Shown here: piece by piece, positions 61,928 through 64,000 of the stretch
How the letters are laid out: every line of letters starts with the position of its first letter
Numbering within the stretch: the stretch's first letter is position 1
NCBI RefSeq assembly: GCF_900460955.1
Contig: NZ_UFUW01000001.1
Coordinates: forward strand, 372,001 to 436,000
Source: Cardiobacterium valvarum
GTDB lineage: Bacteria; Pseudomonadota; Gammaproteobacteria; Cardiobacteriales; Cardiobacteriaceae
DNA length: 64,000 nucleotides
Reading direction: 5' to 3'
Program-made: the position numbers and the translations under genes
The notes under the pieces: model-generated
The model's database searches: none
The model's input: the letters and a program-made list of their open reading frames with translations, nothing else
Told to the model about the DNA's origin: nothing

Positions 61928-62542
61928 TTAGTGATTTTGCTGTTGTTTTTTCACCTCCTGCACACCCGGATCGGCGTCGATACGCGCGTAATAAGCATCA
62001 AGGTGGTCGAAGCTGCTGAGGTCTATTTGCAGGGTGCGCGCCCAGCGCAGGGTGGTGTACACATAAATATCGGCAATACTCAGGCTGCCCGCGAGGTAAT
62101 CCTGTTGTTGCAGGGCATCGTTGACGATGCCGTAGAGACGGAGGATGGCGGTGCGTCCGCCGGTAGCCAGCGCCTGTTGTGCCGCTTCGCCTTCCACATA
62201 GCGTGCCGGGCCGAAGACCAGGCTGAACTGGCGGTGCAGGTCGCTGTTGGCAAAGGACAGCCATTGCCGCGCTCTCGCCGTGGTGCGCGTATCGCCGTGG
62301 CCGAAAATGCCTGCTTTGGGGGCGAGATCGTGGATATAGCCGACGATAGCGACATTCTGCGTCAGCGTCCAGCCGTCATCTTCCAAGAGTGGCACCTGCC
62401 CGAGCGGATTGAGCTTGAGATACGCAGATTCCTTGATGCTTTCGCGCGTTTCCGCCTGCGCCTGGTAGGGCAGGCCGGACCATTCCAGCGCAACATGCGG
62501 CACGAAGGCACAACTACCGGGGAAATAATGCAATTTCAACAT
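61928..62542 (-). CDS. Glutathione S-transferase family protein
   Basis: 204 aa, beta-class bacterial GST. The N-terminal thioredoxin fold MLKLHYFPGSCAFVPHVALEWSGLPY (Cys 11 and Ser 10 at the active site), NPLGQVPLLEDDGWTLTQNVAIVGYI (cis-Pro and glutathione-binding region) and the C-terminal helix LAGSLSIADIYVYTTLRW are typical. Cytoplasmic detoxification or redox role; substrate unknown. Confidence 0.92.
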   Translation of the reverse strand: MLKLHYFPGSCAFVPHVALEWSGLPYQAQAETRESIKESAYLKLNPLGQVPLLEDDGWTLTQNVAIVGYIHDLAPKAGIFGHGDTRTTARARQWLSFANSDLHRQFSLVFGPARYVEGEAAQQALATGGRTAILRLYGIVNDALQQQDYLAGSLSIADIYVYTTLRWARTLQIDLSSFDHLDAYYARIDADPGVQEVKKQQQNH

Positions 62543-62668
62543 GATGGGTTACCTCAAAAAAGCACGGATTGTGCGCGGGTGTTATAGCAGGATAGGGGCA
62601 AGACTACCTGTGAATTAAAAGAATGTAACCGTATTATCATGTTTCCACTTTTTCTCACTAAGGGCCTT

Positions 62669-62839
62669 ATGTACAGCGCTGTTGTGGAAGATAACCCCGG
62701 CCGCGCCCGCATCATCTACAACCAGGCGACGGGCGAATTCGCCTACGGTCAGGACGACAGCAGCGCTGTTGCGGCAATGCTGATCGCCAATATTGGTCGC
62801 GACCTCGAACTGAACACCAACCACATCCACATCATTTGA
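62669..62839 (+). CDS. Small hypothetical protein
   Basis: 56 aa: MYSAVVEDNPGRARIIYNQATGEFAYGQDDSSAVAAMLIANIGRDLELNTNHIHII. The start at 62669 has AAGGG 5 nt upstream; an in-frame ATG at 62639 is less likely. A clear terminator follows, which supports a real transcript. I recognise no family. Confidence 0.6.
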   Translation: MYSAVVEDNPGRARIIYNQATGEFAYGQDDSSAVAAMLIANIGRDLELNTNHIHII

Positions 62840-62857
62840 CGCCTGGCCTGTAAACAG

Positions 62858-62888
62858 AAAAGCCCACCGCAGCACGGTGGGCTTTTTT
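62858..62888 (+). terminator. Terminator after the small gene
   Basis: AAAAGCCCACCG-cagca-CGGTGGGCTTTTTT hairpin. Confidence 0.92.
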
Positions 62889-62959
62889 CGCGCGCTATGG
62901 TTATGGAAAAGAGGCAGCGCTGGTGCCTTTGGCCGGATGTCCCTTGTGTATGAAAAATC

Positions 62960-63008
62960 CTTACGGGATAAATACTGGGCTCGCTAGGCGGGATAAATAC
63001 TGGGTTCC
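62960..63008 (+). repeat. Two units of the 25-bp intergenic repeat
   Basis: GGGATAAATACTGGG occurs twice, with GGGATA at 62965 and 62990, exactly 25 bp apart. It lies before the stop of the convergent DUF421 gene. Confidence 0.85.
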
Positions 63009-63015
63009 TGATGCC

Positions 63016-63642
63016 TCAATACCCAATCACCGTGATTTCGCCGTGGTCGTATTCCGCGAGGAACACCGCGCCCGCGTCCGCATAGCCCTGCGCTTGCAAT
63101 GCTGCCAGTAGCCAGGCTTCGTCCTTGTCGATCATCTCCAGTGTCGCCTGCTGGATGACGCCGTCGGTAATCAGCGGGTATTTCGGTTTTTCTTCGCCCA
63201 TCTGCGTGATGATGAGCTGTCCGTCCTGCTCAAGGATGACCTGTTTGACGTCTTTCACCGCATACGCGCCCTGTGTGCGCAGTTTGAACGCAAGCTCATG
63301 TGCCGACATGCCGACCCGCCGCACCGCTTCCACGTCAATCTTGCCACGCGAAATCAGCAGCACCGGCTGCCCGTCCACCATCCGCTTGACCAGACTATTG
63401 TGTTTTTTCAGCCAGCGCAGCGACAGCACCAGTGCGAACCAGATCACCAATATCAGCAGGAACTCAAGAATAGTGATATCAGGGTTGTAAATCACCCCGC
63501 CGACAATCCCGCCCAGCACATAGTTCTGCACCTGGTCGCTGGCCGAGGCGGGCGCGAGATTGCCCTTGCCGGTCAGGTTAATAACCAGCACCAGCGCCAG
63601 GAAACCGAGAATCAGCTTGACTGCAACTAATAGGTAAAACAT
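63016..63642 (-). CDS. DUF421 (YetF/YcaP-like) membrane protein
   Basis: 208 aa. Three N-terminal helices (MFYLLVAVKLILGFLALVLVINL, then NYVLGGIVGGVIYNPDITILEFLLILVIWFALVL) and a cytoplasmic domain with VKRMVDGQPVLLISRGKIDVEAVRRVGMSAHELAFKLRTQGAYAVKDVKQVILEQDGQL, the DUF421 signature. The start at 63642 has AAGGA 7 nt upstream. Function unknown. Confidence 0.9.
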   Translation of the reverse strand: MFYLLVAVKLILGFLALVLVINLTGKGNLAPASASDQVQNYVLGGIVGGVIYNPDITILEFLLILVIWFALVLSLRWLKKHNSLVKRMVDGQPVLLISRGKIDVEAVRRVGMSAHELAFKLRTQGAYAVKDVKQVILEQDGQLIITQMGEEKPKYPLITDGVIQQATLEMIDKDEAWLLAALQAQGYADAGAVFLAEYDHGEITVIGY

Positions 63643-63754
63643 CGCCGTATTCCTTAAGTAGATAAAACACCGCGCCATTCTAGCGCAGCGCACATCAAGG
63701 CCGTGCCCGCTCGTCTGCGCTACAATCGCAATGAACCCGTAACGGAGTCAGCGT

Positions 63755-64000
63755 ATGAAAATCCTCGGCATCATCGGCGGCATGGGGCCGCAAGCGACCA
63801 TTGACCTCTATCAGAAAATCACCGACCACACCGCCGCCACCCGCGATCAGGACCATCTGCACATCCTCATCGACAGCTATCCGCAAATCCCCGACCGTAC
63901 GGCGCACATCTGCGGCAGCGGCGATGATCCGCTGCCTTATCTCGTCCGCAGTGCGCGCCGTCTTGAAGCCGCCGGGGCCGAACTGCTGCTCATGCCCTGC
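63755..64000 (+). CDS. Aspartate/glutamate racemase family protein (partial)
   Basis: The first 82 codons are in the window; the gene runs off the edge. MKILGIIGGMGPQATIDLYQKITDHTAATRDQDHLHILIDSYPQIPDRT matches the Asp/Glu racemase (RacX/YgeA) N-terminus. LEAAGAELLLMPC reaches the first catalytic Cys region at the window end (AMPCNTAH in relatives). AACGGAG precedes the start. Confidence 0.9.
   Translation, partial: MKILGIIGGMGPQATIDLYQKITDHTAATRDQDHLHILIDSYPQIPDRTAHICGSGDDPLPYLVRSARRLEAAGAELLLMPC

Noticed and set aside
5913..63008. The 25-bp repeat as a DNA-uptake sequence
   Set aside because: Uptake sequences are short (9-12 bp), scattered singly or as terminator inverted pairs and frequent in coding DNA. 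These are tandem intergenic runs with a fixed 25-bp period.

Overview
The window looks like chromosomal DNA of a GC-rich gammaproteobacterium. It combines OxyR-AhpCF, a quinol-type nitric oxide reductase, type IV pilus minor pilins with PilY1, carboxynorspermidine decarboxylase, a Slam-like outer-membrane protein and an IS1016-like element. This mixture fits Cardiobacteriaceae (for example Cardiobacterium). That placement is inference from gene content and was not tested by any search.

Layout. 0.1-1.8 kb: an acyltransferase, tRNA-Ser(GCU) and a decayed small membrane ORF. 1.8-5.9 kb: a three-gene unit of vWA protein (TerY-like), PP2C phosphatase and protein kinase, the arrangement known as the TerY-P triad (E. 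coli YegL-YegK-YegI type), with no tellurite genes next to it. 6.0-7.0 kb: a degenerate IS4-type copy split by a fragment of a second IS. 7.1-10.5 kb: frameshifted doxX, nitroreductase, a lipoprotein, hpt, a DsrE-like protein and nagZ. 10.6-15.3 kb: tRNA-Phe, rpmB-rpmG, an ABC exporter pair, sohB and pepD. 15.6-22.9 kb: an AT-rich operon pilY1-pilV-pilW-pilX-fimT-pilE behind a sigma-54-type promoter. 23.0-27.0 kb: an IS graveyard (two IS4-type remnants and one IS630-type) enclosing a dead LysR gene, a glutaredoxin-like gene and gluQ. 27.2-29.7 kb (minus strand): oxyR, cysZ, a DUF896 gene and a GNAT acetyltransferase; ahpC-ahpF diverge from oxyR. 32.5-34.9 kb: norB. 35.2-39.5 kb: rsmD-coaD, a small lipoprotein, rpsP-rimM-trmD-rplS and cysQ. 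39.6-43.6 kb: a PlsC/CdsA-like pair, a metallophosphoesterase, nspC and a small unknown gene. 43.6-45.1 kb: about five tandem copies of a ~141-bp repeat, one split by an IS1016-like element with an 8-bp target duplication. 45.1-50.8 kb (minus strand): qmcA-sel1-sel1-nudix-nfeD and a DUF2233 protein-ppx pair. 51.0-54.8 kb: an iron-type ABC transporter with an unknown acidic protein and a seven-copy 35-bp repeat array between its genes. 54.9-64.0 kb: porin, ung, GntP permease-glycerate kinase, a Slam-like protein, DedA, GST, DUF421 and the start of an Asp/Glu racemase gene.

A 25-bp iterated unit (CCGCCAAGCGG, then roughly GATAAATACTGGGC) recurs in short runs in many intergenic gaps and is the most striking sequence-level signature. 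Functional themes are peroxide and nitric oxide defence (OxyR/AhpCF, NorB), twitching pili, ribosome and tRNA maturation, iron uptake, and a stress-type phosphorylation triad.
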